Source: Eimeria necatrix (taxonomy: Eukaryota; Apicomplexa; Conoidasida; Eucoccidiorida; Eimeriidae). Taken from it: DNA of 25,979 bases. The first letter of the stretch is position 1; the number at the start of each line of letters is the position of its first letter. A model generated the notes under the pieces. It did no database searches. It was not told the origin of the DNA and was given only the letters and a program-made list of their open reading frames with translations. This document shows positions 1 to 9,281 of this stretch, piece by piece. Location of the stretch: the NCBI RefSeq assembly GCF_000499385.1, contig NW_013655266.1, positions 16,623 through 42,601 of the forward strand. Direction: 5' to 3'. A program made the position numbers and the translations under genes.

Positions 1-333
1 CCTAGCGAAAGAAACCCTAAACCCCCACCCAAAACCCCCAAGCCCCATCAAACAAACCCTAAACCCTTCTGCTGCAGCTGCTGCTCTCCTCAAAAGAGCA
101 CCCCAAGAGCGTCGCTGCGCAGCCTCGCGCGGCCCCTAGGGTTTAGGGTTTAGGGTTTAGGGTTTAGCGTACAGAGCTACCGGCCTAGCGCTTAGCGTCC
201 AGACTTTGCTTAGCGTTTAAAGTCTAGAATTTAGATTCAGGGCCGACGCTTCAGCGCTGGAACTTCAAGTTAGGGTTTGGGGCTTAGGGTTTAGGGTTTA
301 GGGTTTAGGGTTTAGGGTTTAGGGTTTGGGGTT
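1..333. repeat. Telomere-like repeat blocks (CCCTAAA, then TTTAGGG)
   Basis: Three blocks of 7-base telomere-like units with degenerate copies between them. Bases 11-67 carry scattered C-rich units (AAACCCT) on the plus strand. Bases 137-167 and about 270-333 carry G-rich units (TTTAGGG) on the plus strand, so the orientation flips between the first block and the others. The units are broken by unrelated GC-rich sequence and variants such as TTTGGGG, so this is interstitial or subtelomeric-type sequence and not an intact telomere. Such units are known from the repeat-rich segments of Eimeria chromosomes. The last block overlaps the 3' end of the alveolin open frame, whose stop codon lies in it. 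Confidence 0.85.
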
Positions 334-676
334 ACGGTGGCGGGGGGGGGCACGGAGTAGGCCCGGGCCGGAGCGCAGCAAGACTCGCAGGGGCGCCTGG
401 CGGAGCGTCTGGGGGGGAGAGTGGCAACTCTTAAGTGGAGTTTATTTTTGTTGGGATCGTTTTTTTGGATCCCGGGATCGCTTTTTTGGATCCCGGGATC
501 GCTTTTTTGGATCCCGGGATCGCTTTTTTGGATCCCAGACAGCAGCAGCTCCGCGCGGCGCACTGGGGCTTTGCTGCGCTGCCGGGGGCTCAGCAGCGCG
601 CAGCAGCCAGCTTCATCTGCTGCTGCTTCTTCGCCTTCCACCACGTACGCGGGCTGCTGCAGCAGCAGCTGCTGCA

Positions 677-708
<32 letters not shown>

Positions 709-1231
709 GGCCAGGCCGCGCCCCACCGCCCCGGCAGCGGGTACGAGGCCCTCGGGCTGGCCGAGATGCTGCGGTACACCACGGGGGGGCCCCCCGCAGG
801 GTCTCGGGGGGCCCCCCGGGGGCCCCCCGGCGAGCAGCAAGTGCTCAGCGGGCACGAGGGGGTACTGGGGGGCCCCCCGGGGGCCCTCAGCGGCGAAGAC
901 TGCTGCCTGGGGGTCGCGGCGGGCCTCCGCAGCAGGGGCCCCCCGGGGGCCCCCAGGGGGGCCCCCAGGGGGGCCCCCGGGGGGGCCCCCAGGGGGGCCC
1001 CCAGGGGGGCCCCCGGGGCCGTGGAGTGGCGGAGGAAGACCCTGCGGGGCACTGGAATGTCTCTGTATTTGTATTCAATTCGAGTTTCAGGAACTTCGAC
1101 AATTCTTTCAATTGGAACTTCGCGATGAACTCTTCGAGGGACTTCGACAATTTTTTCGACAAAAACGGGTTTGGGAATTGCTGTTGTGCGCTCCTCTATC
1201 ACTGGCTTCGGCACCGGCACCACCACCTCCT

Positions 1232-1267
<36 letters not shown>

Positions 1268-2009
1268 CATGCAGCGGACGCCGAGGAGGCAACGCCGCGG
1301 GAGCAGCAGCTGCTGCAGCAGCAGCAGCAGCAGCTGCAGCAGCAGCAACTGCAGCAGCAGCAGCAGCTGCTGCAGCAGCTGCAGCAGCTGCAGCAGCAGC
1401 AGCAGCTGCAGCAGCAGCAGCAGCAGCTGCAGCAGCAGCAGCAGCTGCTGCAGCAGCAACAGCAGCTCTCAAGCTAGTCCCCAGGAGCCAATAAAGGGTG
1501 CAGAGGCTCCCGGGGGCCCAGGAAGCCCGCAGTTTCGCCGGAAGTAGGGCCTAGGGCTTAGGGCAAGGGTTTAGGGTTTAGGGTTTAGGGTTTAGGGTTT
1601 GGGGACCTGGTAGATGGTGGTGGGGACCTCGACGGTGCGTTCGACGAGCTGGACTTGGGGCACGTCAGTGATGACTTCTTTGGTGATGGGTTTGGGGACA
1701 TGTCGAATTCTTTCCACAGTTTCGAACTTGGGAATATATTTTATTTTTTCTTGAAAAACTTTTTTCTTTTCCTCCACCAGTCTTTCCACTGCAGCCACTT
1801 GCGGCACTTCCACCACCACTTCCTGCACTTGGGGCCTCCGCACTTCCACCACTTGTTCGCTGACCCAGGGGCCCCCTGCAGCGAGGGGGGCCCCCGGCAG
1901 CAGGAGGCCCCTGGGGCCCCTGGGTACTGAGGGGGCCCTCGACTTCTATGCAGCCCGAAAGCGGGCAGCGCCGGCGCCGCTGCTGCTGCTGCGGGCCCTC
2001 GTAGTACAT
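312..2009 (-). CDS. Alveolin / IMC1-family inner membrane complex protein (spliced, 5' end tentative)
   Basis: An alveolin, the filament-forming family that lines the inner membrane complex under the plasma membrane of apicomplexan zoites. Proposed exons are 2009-1928, 1875-1607 and 1229-312. The middle exon encodes an alveolin core with repeated EVP, VPKP, VVEVPQ and ERIRHVP motifs. The last exon continues with VPVPKPVIEERT, EKIVEVP twice and an IEYKYRDIPVP segment. Exons two and three join in phase 0 (codons TAC CAG, then GAG GTG), removing a 377-base intron. The tail has Gly-Ala-Pro-Leu repeats, a poly-Gln/Leu run, a CC pair that could be palmitoylated, four GIQKSDP-type repeats and a stop inside telomere-like DNA. 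The model gives about 422 residues. The first 52-base intron and the ATG at 2009 are guesses; without them the middle-exon frame is open only back to a TAG at 1948-1946. The family call is strong, the ends weak. Confidence 0.7.
453..537. repeat. 21-base tandem repeat, about four copies, in the alveolin tail
   Basis: The unit GATCCCGGGATC plus a CGCTTTTTTG-type remainder repeats with a 21-base period. The first copy is diverged and the last runs out near 537. On the minus strand each unit encodes the heptapeptide GIQKSDP (last copy GIQKNDP). The period is a multiple of three, so copy-number change keeps the frame. Each unit contains a 12-base perfect palindrome. Confidence 0.9.
658..711. repeat. 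CTG/CAG repeat block encoding poly-Gln/Leu
   Basis: Mixed CTGCAG palindromes followed by about ten CTG units. In the minus-strand alveolin frame it reads as a run of ten Gln with interspersed Leu. The same block in other frames gives Ala or Cys runs, which create false overlapping reading frames. Confidence 0.9.
785..1020. repeat. GGGGGCCCCC-rich array encoding Gly-Ala-Pro-Leu repeats
   Basis: Blocks of self-complementary G-run/C-run sequence, most regular at about 938-1017, where a GGGGCCCCCAG-type unit repeats. The minus-strand alveolin frame reads it as GAPLGAP-type repeats. Shorter related blocks occur at 1866-1940 and 9293-9355, so the motif is a recurring element in this window. Confidence 0.85.
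1303..1465. repeat. Long interrupted CAG/CTG tract
   Basis: About 160 bases of CAG units with frequent switches to CTG (cagctgctgcag junctions), making many short palindromes. It is open in several frames on both strands as Ala, Gln, Leu, Ser or Cys runs. It probably lies in the alveolin intron and is therefore non-coding. Confidence 0.9.
1555..1604. repeat. Interstitial TTTAGGG block
   Basis: About six telomere-like TTTAGGG units, two variant (GCTTAGGG, TTTGGGG), lying directly against the predicted intron donor of the alveolin gene. Same G-strand orientation as the blocks at 137 and 270. Confidence 0.9.
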
Positions 2010-2160
2010 TGTGCTGCTGCGGGAGGCGGGGCCTCGGGACTTGCGGAGAAAAGGATTTGTTGAGAAAAGAAAAAGTGAAGAGCTGGAGGCTGGCGGGTGG
2101 GGGAGGGGCGCGGGAGGGGTGTTCAGTGTCTGTACACCGCGACGGCTGTGGGGCTACGGC

Positions 2161-2161
<1 letters not shown>

Positions 2162-2201
<40 letters not shown>
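2162..2201. repeat. Pure CAG repeat, about 13 units
   Basis: An uninterrupted CAG run upstream of the predicted alveolin start. It gives Gln, Ala or Ser runs on the plus strand, but the surrounding frames have no recognisable protein, so it is treated as non-coding. It is the rightmost long repeat of the repeat-rich segment. Confidence 0.85.
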
Positions 2202-2409
2202 GAAAGAGAGAGTCGCAGGAGCTACAAGGCAGCGCATGCAAGGGACTGCAGCTGCTGGGGGCCCCCAAAGACAAGATAAGGGGCTGGGGCGCAGCGGGGC
2301 CTCCGGGGAAAGCTGCAAAGACTGGGCGGGGTGGACAAGGCTGGTCTGTTGCCGCTTTCGGTCCCGCGAGCCCTCGGGGGAAAATCCCCAAATGTACCTT
2401 TTCAAATGA

Positions 2410-3346
2410 ACTGTAATTAACCTTTTAAACTCGAAATAATACTGGAAAACGAAAAATAGGGCTTGGGAGGGCGGCGCGGAAGTGCTGCTAGAGTGGCACG
2501 TCGATACAGCTGCTGCGCAGCGCCAGCTAGCCCTTCGTTGCCCGCTAAGACCTGCTTCTACAAAGACGAAGTTGAAGTCAGTTGTTTAGAAACCTTTCAT
2601 TGACAAGAAGAAAAAGAAAAGAATGAAAAAGGGCGGAGAGGTTCGCAGCTCTCGACCCGCAGCCCTGGACTGCTCGGCCCAGGCGAAACTGCAAGAAGTG
2701 CCGCCCCCCAAACCGCACACGGCGAGACTGCAACTTCTTGTCCATTCTTCTAAATTAACTTTTTAATTCAAATTTCCAGCTTTTGTTTCCAATTAAAAAG
2801 ACAAAACGCCGCCTCTAAGGACAAGGAACTCCCAAGTCGTCTGCTTTCCCGGGCTGCAAGCTCGCACTCCTTCTGCAACACCAGCATGCGCAACAAAGCT
2901 TTCCGACTTTTTCCCGCTGATCCTCCCGCCATTTTTTGAATTAAAGTGGCAGAAATAAATGCCAATTAAAAGGTTTTGAAGAGTTGAACAGAGAGAGGGT
3001 CGAACCTCCCCGTTCCCCCTGTTCACTGCGGCTCGAGCAGGCTCTGCCGCGCAGGAATTGCAAACCCGCTAGCCACACGAAGTTTCCGGCATTTTGCAAC
3101 TCCTTTAATTCATTAAATCTTTCCTTTTAAACTCAATACACCAATTAAAACCCTCCCTGCCCTCGAGTCTGCTGCACACACACAAACTTGAATATTCACA
3201 CTGGCTGCATATTTCAGAAACTTGCAACAAATGGTATTTCTACTTCCCAGTCAAGCCACTTGACATATCCCACTACTTCTGCAAATTGGGGCCCGCTAGT
3301 AGACTTTCTTAAAAGCTCAGTGTGCAGGCCTCTTGGAATTGAAAAT
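2410..3346. other. Gene-free stretch with recurring AATTAAA motifs
   Basis: No convincing coding sequence. The AATTAAA-type motif and its complement recur in GC-rich surroundings, near 2415, 2763, 2791, 2939, 2963, 3106 and 3145. A 12-base string ccttttaaactc occurs twice, at 2421 and 3123. This could be the upstream region of the alveolin gene or an old degraded duplication. No RNA gene was recognised. Confidence 0.4.
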
Positions 3347-3460
3347 ATTCGGGTGTGTGTTTCATTATTTTCTGTTTGTGAAGCTCCAGAGCTCATAAAT
3401 AAGTACAAATAGTGCAGTTTCCGAAGGTTTCGCGCACAAGAAGAGCACAGCACGTTGCAT
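3347..3460 (-). repeat. Inverted duplicate, copy A
   Basis: The reverse complement of this segment matches 5081-5194 over 114 bases with about seven mismatches and no gaps (about 94 percent by eye). The flanks do not obviously match. On the minus strand it is open from an ATG-like start and reads MLCSSCARNLRKLHYLYLF and onward, closely similar to copy B. No known family was recognised. Confidence 0.85.
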
Positions 3461-5080
3461 CCCGTTGTTGTACGCTATTGAACTCCGTATTGCAACCTTT
3501 TGGGGTTTCACGGACTGAAATTTCACTTCGTTCAAACAAAACTGCTGAAAAATTACCACGAAATCGATTAATTTGACAGATATTCGACACTTTGTGCTGC
3601 TAGGGTCCATCCAGAGGGTCTTAGACTCCACATAGTATAACACAGCAGTGACGGGAAAACTTGAATTGCGTAAAACGCACAGACTGCAGCAAATGCATGC
3701 AGGAATTGTGATGGCACTATTGATGGAGTTTCAAAGATGGCTTTAGAATGTTGTGGTCTTCTGGTTTCGCGCGGTGTAGGTGATTCTCGACAAAGAATTA
3801 AAGCCATTTTCAGGGTTTTTATTTCGCTCTCAGTTGCTGCAGGTGATGATAGTGAGTGAGAGCCTCATTTTCTATGTAGGCCGTGGCTTAGCGGTGCATA
3901 GTAAGTGGCTTAGCTTCTCGAAAGCTGTGAAGAACGCCAAAAGCTTCCAGTTCTGTCTAGAATACTTATTCTAATTTGTACTGCTTATTCTCATTTGTAC
4001 TAGTTGGCCTTTTAAAAGATTGATCGGCGTTTTCTTTTGCCCAAGTACCTTGTTCATCCCTTAAGCAGAGAGTCCGCGTGCAGCTTGAAAAGCTGCACAG
4101 CATCTTGGGACGCATCAAGATGTGGGTGACAGTGTTTTCTTGACAATTCTTTTGACTAAAATTCCTTTTAATTCTTTTATATTGATAGAGTGGCATTGAC
4201 AAACAGGAGGGCGGCGAAGTTAGAAACCTTGCCACTGAGCATGCAGTAGTTCACGAAGATGCTTAAAATTGTGGCAGCATTCCTGGCTGCCTGCAAAGTC
4301 CTGAATTGTGGAAAAATGCATCATCAAGATTGCTATTGATGATTTTGTAGGAGTTGAAATACTCATTTTGGCCCGAGAGGTTAGTGAAGGGCACACTGTT
4401 TTGTTAGAACACCCCATGAAGAAGAAGGAAGGCTTTCGCTTATATCCTTGGCCATGCTTGCTTTCAAATACAACACGAAAGAGGACATAGCTTCCCTTGA
4501 GCTGCTTTATTCTGTATGAATAAGGCGCGACAGTGGGGCATTTAACTCTTGAGAGTTAATTGCCGGCCACTTCTTTTGCTGGCCCAGCCCATGCATGTCC
4601 ATCAGCATTCTCTGGACAGATGTGAGAGCACAAGTGGGGCAAGTCCACTCTTGTTGAGAAGACTTGGCCGAAACTTGAAATGGAAAAGAAAATCTAAATA
4701 TGGTGAAGACGCTTTGGCAGCAACCCGAGAGATAGTGAAAGGCGTTTCAGTGACCCGGTGAAGTACCAAGTGCCTCCGTGGGTGGGTTGTTCGTTTCGAG
4801 TTTGTCTGCATGCATTCACTGAACTAAATGTGTTGAAGTCCAGCGCAATTCCATGTTTTGTTCTGTCCTCCTTGATGCACTGAGCAACAGTGCAAGCAGC
4901 AACTCCAGGAGCTTCGAGGCCAGCCTTGTTGTGCAGCACAAGTGCAGATTGCAGGTGTCTGTTACTAGAGATATAGCACTGGGGCTTACTGCCTATTAGC
5001 TTCAGCTAAGGCCAATATGAAGCTTTCCTCATGAAGTGGCTCGCAGAGGCCTTCTTAAATCGGGCATCTCTGGCAACGGC

Positions 5081-5194
5081 ATGCAACATGCTGTGCTCTT
5101 CTTGTGCGCGAAAGCTTCGGAAGCTGGACTATTTGTACTTATTTATGAGCTCTGGAGCTGCACAAACAGAAAATAATGAAACACGCATCCGAAT
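5081..5194 (+). repeat. Inverted duplicate, copy B
   Basis: Partner of copy A at 3347-3460, in opposite orientation with about 1.6 kb between them. It reads MLCSSCARKLRKLDYLYLF on the plus strand and stays open for about 50 codons from the ATG at 5089. It may be part of a dispersed element or an old inverted duplication. No target-site duplication or terminal repeat is visible. Confidence 0.85.
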
Positions 5195-6797
5195 GATCTT
5201 CACACTTTCTCCTTTGGCATTGCATGCGGCTTGTCTTCCTTAAGGGTAAACGTCGGAGTGTCGCCGCCTCGCAGCCGGCATATGCACCACCTGTCATGCC
5301 AGAATGACAGATGCATGTTTTGCTAACTTAAGAAAGCTCCAAAGGGGAGCAGGCATGGGATCCGCACAGAAGATATGAAAAAAAGGGATGTGAACAACCT
5401 GGAGAGTGTGGAGAGAACGAAGGCAATGAAGAGAGAAGCGAATGCTTCTCTCTTTGAATTCGGTGATGCTGTGAATAAAACAGCGAGCTTATGACATGGT
5501 AGTAATGGGAGAAAACACATCCCAAATACCTGCAGTAATCGTTTAAGTTGTAGGCCTAAGGCTAGCTTGGCCTTGCTTCCCTCACTGCATGGCCTGGGAA
5601 TCGGGGATATGAGAAATCCTGAAGGGCAGGTCTGCCTGGTTAAACGTTCTAAAGAATTCATGTTCCTTTTTCATGTCTCAGAGATGTCCCAGCTTCCACT
5701 AGCTAGGATTTCTATCTCCATTTTTGCACGGATTGTGTATGATGATAGGATTGCACTCAGCATATCCGCCTCCTTGAAAAAACTAAGACACAAAAGGAGC
5801 ATGGAGTTTCAAAGCCAGATTCGCCCGTTTGTCGTAACTTGAACTTTGTTACCTCGATTTAGTCAGAGAGCTTTCAGGGTCTTAGAAGCGGCTCGATGCA
5901 ACATGGATGCGACTTGACACAAGCTAGGACAAGCCGTTTGGAGAAAAGTGCAAATCGTGGCCACATCTGAATTTACGAGGCACTCATTGAAAGCAGAGAA
6001 AAGCGCAAAGGCCTCAATCAAGTTGCGCCACAAGGAGTCTCAAGGACTTCGCCGCGTTCCTGAGTAACATTTTCGGCGTTGTTCCCTCTCTTAAGCGCTG
6101 CTTGCAGCTCTGATGCAATTATTGATCAATATGCATTCAAATATTGATTTTTGGTGGGGTCGCTAATTTGCCAAGCCTGTAGTGCACCAAGCCCAGCTCA
6201 GCGTCTTCTGTGGGTCTTCACTACCGGCCCACATCTTCAACACCACTCAGTGAGCCCTGCTGCAGAACTCTGAGCTCCTAACCATTCTTAAAGCTACGTC
6301 TCTCAACACGCGTTGTTCCTTCTGTGTGCAATGAGTGCGCTTGTATTAACTTCCACTTTCCCCCAAGGCCACCTTGTGAGCTATTTTAGCGTACAAGACT
6401 GGAGTGTCTTCGCACCCACAAATGCGTAGATAAAGGCTTATGACAAATATAGCCACTTTATTACTTTGCAGAAGCTCCTAAGTCATGCTGCACTAGTCTT
6501 AGTACTTCGATAACTGTCAGCCCATATTAGCAACCTGAAGCCTCATAGTCCGTTGACCCACGGTGGCTCCGCCTGGACTCTCCCGGAAAAGCTCTCAGGT
6601 GTTCTTTTTGCTAAATATTCATACTGCTTAAGCTCTTATATATAGCAGGCTTCTGATGCTCCACAGCCTTGCCATTCCTGTTGAACTACGGGGAAGGCCC
6701 CGACAGCGCGATGCAGAGTGCCTGTGTTGAGGTCCTTCTGCCCTCACCCACAAACCAGCAGAGCAGAATGCTCTGCGCATAATGAAACGGAAAACCC

Positions 6798-6807
6798 TAT
6801 ATAAAGG
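6798..6807 (+). promoter_or_regulatory. TATA-like string upstream of the thioredoxin gene
   Basis: TATATAAAGG preceded by CCC, in moderately GC-rich sequence. The spacing to the ATG at 7308 (about 500 bases) would need a long 5' leader or an unseen 5' exon. Apicomplexan promoters usually lack clear TATA boxes, so this may be chance. Confidence 0.15.
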
Positions 6808-7307
6808 CAAAAGCCACGCATCACATCTGCCACAGCCGTTTCGGTAGGAGCGCGCACCGGGGAACTTGCATTCTACACTCCACGTGCAGCCTGAAGTCGC
6901 TTGAACCCGCTGTCTTTACTTGCTGTTGCATTTGAATAATGAATTGCCTTATGTGTGACATTTCGTGGCAACTTAAGGACAGTTGAAGGCTGCGTGCCTG
7001 TGGCTTTGCAAGATTGCTGGATCACGTGCTCAGTCAGGAGCTTGAGCTGCTAACAGACACTATCATGGGAAGCTTTCACCTCTTTGTTTCAATTTGGTTA
7101 TAAATACTAATGGAAATTTAATTTGGTTACTTCGAAGTTCTGTGGCCGGCGGTTCTGTCTGCAACGCTGATGGGACTGAGCCCGCTGTGTTTGCCACTCC
7201 GCTATTTTGGTCGATGGTGCCCACAGAGTTGTTCTATTTTGCACATCTCCTTGTCATAACCCTGTCCTTAGTTATTTCCGCATGTGTTCCAGATTTATTT
7301 AGCTAGA

Positions 7308-8639
7308 ATGGGGCCTCTCACGCGTGTTTTATGTCTGGTGGCAACTGCTGTAGTGTGCCTAGAATGCAGCAGGCAGCCTGCCCATATGGTTGCTGCGGCA
7401 CCTGGAGCGGCAGTTGCTGGAAGTCCATCCGCAGCAGCTCCAGTGTCCGAATCCAATGTTCAGGTCCTCACGGATGCAACGTTTGAGCAGGAGACGCAGG
7501 CCGTTACCGGCTCCACCTCGGGTATGCTTCTGAAGCTGCTTATGTCTTCGGCTGCAACGGAGTGCGCGTCTTACAGCGCTCCCACCCGTGCATAAACTAT
7601 GTTCTGGGCCTAATTTGCGCTGCAAAGCATCTCCCTGGAACGCAAAACAAGAGGGTGGCCTTGCAGGGGTTGATGCGCAGCATACACAGCACCGCAGGGC
7701 ATACTGACATGTCTATGCTCACAGTGCAGCATGCGTGCTGGAGAAGCTGGGATCTGGGAAACGTTTTCTGCAGCCTTTTCTGCGGCTGTCTCAGGTGACT
7801 GGTTCGTGAAGTTCTATGCCCCATGGTGTGTCCACTGCCGCAAACTGGCTCCCGTGTGGGAGGAGTTGGCAACGAAGTTGAAGGGCCAGATCAACGTGGC
7901 TCATCTCGATGCCACTACGAACCAGCAGACGGCCAGGCGCTTTGGCATTAGGGGTTTCCCGACTTTGCTTTTCTTCAAGGACGTAGGCGAACGAATTCAT
8001 GTTTCTGTGTTGAATAAGCAGCTTTCGACTTTGCCGCGGCAGCTGTATCAGTCCGCACGTTCCTGTTCTGCATAGAGTTGAATACAGGGCAAGTTCTGGA
8101 GCACTGCTTAAGTATGTATATAGTTGGAAACACTTTTTGGAGCTGTGCTGTTTGGCTGCAGGGTCAAATGTACAACTACAGCGGCGCCCGCACTGTCGAT
8201 GACCTCTACACCTTTGCGACTGGCGGGTGGAAGCAAACAACTGGCAAGGTGAGGCTTGTGGGGGTTTGATTTGCTGCTGCTGCTGCTGCTGCACCAATTA
8301 GAGGCATATGGCCCACTTTTTTGCCGCTCTCTGACTTTAAATGGAGCTTTGATTAGTTTGTACACTTCAGAATCACATCCATGAAGTTTCGCGAACTCTG
8401 CCGTGCGATCTGCGCAGCCCATCCCGCCCGTGGTTTCCTGGTTCGACTTGACGAAGGACGAAATCCTCGTGGCGTTTCAGCAGCTGCGAGATGTGTTCAT
8501 TCAATTCCCTGCGCCTTTGCTGCTGCTTTTCGCAATGGGGTGCCTCATGGGCTGCGTGTTGACGTGCCTGTGCGTGGCGCTGTGCATGGGAACGAAGGGC
8601 CGCGAGAAGAAAGTGGTGGTTTCGAAGAAAAAGGACTAA
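7308..8639 (+). CDS. Membrane-anchored thioredoxin-domain ER protein (TMX/PDI-like), four exons
   Basis: A thiol oxidoreductase-type protein expected to make or rearrange disulfides in the ER lumen. Exons are 7308-7521, 7795-7982, 8162-8248 and 8418-8639, joined at GT-AG borders in consistent phase and giving 236 residues. Residues 1-20 look like a signal peptide. The thioredoxin fold follows, with FYAPWCVHCRKLAP (active-site Cys83 and Cys86) and the cis-proline loop GIRGFPTLLFF (Pro127). Exon 3 (GQMYNYSGART) completes the fold. Exon 4 has a hydrophobic, Cys-rich membrane span at about 194-220 and a basic tail ending KKKD, which fits the KKXX ER-retrieval signal of type I membrane proteins. 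Single-domain architecture with one C-terminal span resembles TMX proteins. The CVHC centre differs from the CGHC of classical PDI. The start is the first ATG of the open frame and begins the signal peptide. Confidence 0.85.
8272..8292. repeat. Short CTG run in the third intron of the thioredoxin gene
   Basis: Seven CTG-type units (gctgctgctgctgctgctgc) in the intron 8249-8417. It is a small example of the repeat class that dominates the left end. Confidence 0.8.
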
Positions 8640-8849
8640 AAAGGACAAGTTACTAAAAAGGACAAGTTGAATTGCAGAAGGGTGGTGCCAACGTACAGAC
8701 ACTATGGACTCTAGGATTGGGTTTGGAACAGTGGCGGCCAGTGCCGTTTGCAGAGTCTACTGATCAGCCCGGCGTGCTTGCTGGGCCGCTATGTGGAAGG
8801 TATATGTGCTGCTAATTAATGCGACGGCTTCGGAACTTGGGTGCAACAC

Positions 8850-8985
8850 GCTGCAGCTGCTGCAGCAGCAGTGCTTCCTACTCGCTGCAGCTGCTGCAGC
8901 AGCAGTGCTTCCTGCACGCTGCAGCTGCTGCAGCAGCAGTGCTTCCTGCACGCTGCAGCTGCTGCAGCAGCAGCGCTTCCTGCGG
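8850..8985. repeat. 34-base tandem repeat, four copies, with CTG/CAG core
   Basis: Units start at 8850, 8884, 8918 and 8952. Each has the palindromic core CTGCAGCTGCTGCAG, then CAGCAGTGCTTCCT and a short variable end. Copies 2 and 3 are nearly identical. The 34-base period is not a multiple of three, so any frame shifts at every unit, which argues against coding and explains the overlapping false reading frames here. Confidence 0.9.
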
Positions 8986-9281
8986 AGAGTGCATGCGACT
9001 CTGTGGGGGTCTTTTTGGCCCGAGATCTGGCCGCGTCTTCGCGGCCTGGAAAGCACTGCGCTTGCGCTCCCCTTTTAGCCCCTTGCCTCTGCTGACATTT
9101 GCTCTTTCCCATACATTGCAACGCAACTTATTACGCAATATATGAGGCGGGCACTTAAGAAAAAAACAGCGCTGCCACCAACTACTTAGTGGCGCCATCA
9201 GTGCACAGTATCCGCGAGTTGAACCAGTTAAAGATCTCCCTGAATGTTGTCGCTGTGCATTCCGAGGCGAAGGCGTTCCAA

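Larger units (their letters stand above)
1230..1606 (-). other. Alveolin intron built from CTG/CAG and telomere-like repeats
   Basis: The minus-strand donor reads CAG/GTCCCC at 1607/1606 and the acceptor CTGCAG/GAG at 1230/1229. Both sides are in phase 0 and join two alveolin-repeat segments. Next to the donor are about six CCCTAAA units (plus-strand 1555-1604). Toward the acceptor, 1230-1265 and 1303-1465 are CTG/CAG with PstI-like CTGCAG palindromes, so the CTG tract sits where a pyrimidine-rich acceptor tract would be. Reading through the intron from the donor meets a stop inside the telomere units. Confidence 0.65.
3461..7307. other. Long stretch without a supported gene
   Basis: Apart from duplicate copy B, no gene can be supported. 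Open frames are short and on both strands. The longest plus-strand frame, about 5567-5842, has no recognisable domain and no ATG at its left end. A TATA-like string TATATAAAGG lies at 6798-6807, about 500 bases upstream of the next gene's ATG. A second AT-rich run (TTATATATAG) lies near 6637. Short exons of an unrecognised gene could hide here. Confidence 0.4.

Noticed and set aside
326..1547. Long plus-strand open frames through the repeat-rich segment
   Set aside because: They are made of Gly-Pro, Ala, Gln, Ser or Cys runs from CAG and GGGGCCCC repeats, and lie opposite a minus-strand alveolin with clear family motifs.
1741..2409. Overlapping plus and minus frames at the CAG run near 2.2 kb
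   Set aside because: They are open mainly because of the CAG repeat and show no domain. The minus frames over 1741-1860 are shadows of the alveolin exon.
2990..3075. GGTTCGA-like string on the minus strand resembling a tRNA B box
   Set aside because: No matching A box, acceptor stem or anticodon arm could be folded around it.
8757..9198. Set of 84-108-codon frames on both strands
   Set aside because: They are produced by the 34-base CTG/CAG array, whose period shifts the frame at each copy, so none can encode a regular repeat protein.
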